Shown here piece after piece: positions 63,527 to 64,000 of a DNA stretch of 64,000 nt. Location: the NCBI GenBank assembly GCA_900470805.1, contig UCCA01000012.1:248001-312000 (forward strand), given 5' to 3'. Made by a program: the position numbers and the translations under genes. Source of the stretch: Hyphomicrobiales bacterium (GTDB lineage: Bacteria > Pseudomonadota > Alphaproteobacteria > Rhizobiales > Rhizobiaceae). The stretch's first letter is position 1; every line of letters begins with the position of its first letter. A model generated the notes under the pieces. That model searched no databases. It saw only the letters and a list, made by a program, of their open reading frames with translations, and was not told the origin of the DNA.

Positions 63527-64000
63527 CAGACGCGAAAACCCCATCCCCGGTCTGCTCTACAAGCTCTTCGTCTTCGGTTTCGGCACCTTCGCCGTGATCT
63601 ATCTCGTGGCGCCGATCGTCATCGCGCTCACCATGTCCTTCAGCGCGGGCCAGACCCTGAAATACCCACCCGAGGGCTTCTCCCTTCGATGGTACGAGGC
63701 GCTGCTCGATCCCGTTCGCTCGGCGACGGAACATGCGGCTGCCTTCAACTCGCTGAGGATTGCAGGCCTCGCGGTTCTGGGGTCGCTGCTCTTCGCCGTC
63801 CCCGCTACGATCGGCATGAGCCGGATGCGCAAGGGCACCGTCGGCGCGATCGAGCCGCTGCTTCTGTCGCCGCTGGTGCTGCCAAGCCTGGTCTATGGTC
63901 TGGCGGCGTTGATCCTCGCCAATTTCATCGGCTTCCAGCCGTCGCTCTGGCTGACCGTCGCCGGCCATGTCGTTGTCTTCGGGCCGCTGATGTACCGCGC
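63519..64000 (+). CDS. PotC-type ABC transporter permease (partial, runs off right edge)
   Basis: The frame starts at the ATG 63519, with AGGAGG upstream inside the previous gene, and is open to the window end, giving about 160 residues. It shows a first membrane helix (LFVFGFGTFAVIYLVAPIVIALTMSF), the YPPEGFSLRWYEALL pattern of PotC permeases and helices 2-4. The EAA loop would lie beyond the edge. Confidence 0.88.
   Translation, partial: MANRRENPIPGLLYKLFVFGFGTFAVIYLVAPIVIALTMSFSAGQTLKYPPEGFSLRWYEALLDPVRSATEHAAAFNSLRIAGLAVLGSLLFAVPATIGMSRMRKGTVGAIEPLLLSPLVLPSLVYGLAALILANFIGFQPSLWLTVAGHVVVFGPLMYR

Overview
The window reads as about 64 kb of GC-rich chromosome from a Rhizobiales bacterium, most likely Rhizobiaceae (Rhizobium, Agrobacterium or a relative). 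The evidence is a near-canonical RirA iron regulator, a rhizobial phasin, an alphaproteobacterial tRNA-His with no G-1, many HAAT, PepT and PotABCD-type ABC operons, and palindromic intergenic repeats. This assignment is inferred from gene content only.

Left part (1-34.5 kb), mostly core-like. It starts with the N-terminal part of a very acidic PAS-domain sensor protein (minus strand, cut by the window edge). Then come phasin, tRNA-His, a Usp-like protein, a small HTH protein and three small conserved genes. Next are a LysR/mmsA divergent pair, rirA with two candidate iron operators, a dppABCDF peptide transport operon, gntK, a DadA-like oxidase, a type III polyketide synthase/ICMT pair, a TPR/ECF-sigma/anti-sigma run, a UvrD-like helicase, an ABC-F ATPase, a GIY-YIG gene bracketed by long palindromic repeats, pepT, kdpDE without kdpFABC, a glycerophosphotransferase-like protein and a membrane methyltransferase.

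Middle part (34.5-45.3 kb), accessory. A five-gene minus-strand operon encodes a cyclase/STAND/TPR regulator, a YcaO enzyme, a TfuA protein, an HExxH metallopeptidase and an unrecognised 235-residue protein rich in Cys near both ends. This looks like a thioamide or azoline peptide-modification system of unusual composition and is the best candidate for an undescribed system. A Tat-exported arylsulfatase is divergent to it. A roughly 160-bp structured repeat occurs three times, at 34.7, 45.1 and 55.9 kb.

Right part (45.3-64 kb), nitrogen and carbon uptake. A nine-gene minus-strand operon combines an AmiC/AmiR (ANTAR) sensor pair, a five-gene Urt/Fmd-like ABC transporter, an acetamidase/formamidase and a double-domain nitrilase whose second domain has lost its catalytic triad. 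It is followed by an SDR, a GntR regulator, a TIM-barrel epimerase with an amino-acid-type SBP and permease but no ATPase, and a PotABCD-type operon behind a strong sigma-54 promoter that runs off the right edge.

All calls come from reading the sequence and the translated proteins; no database search was run.
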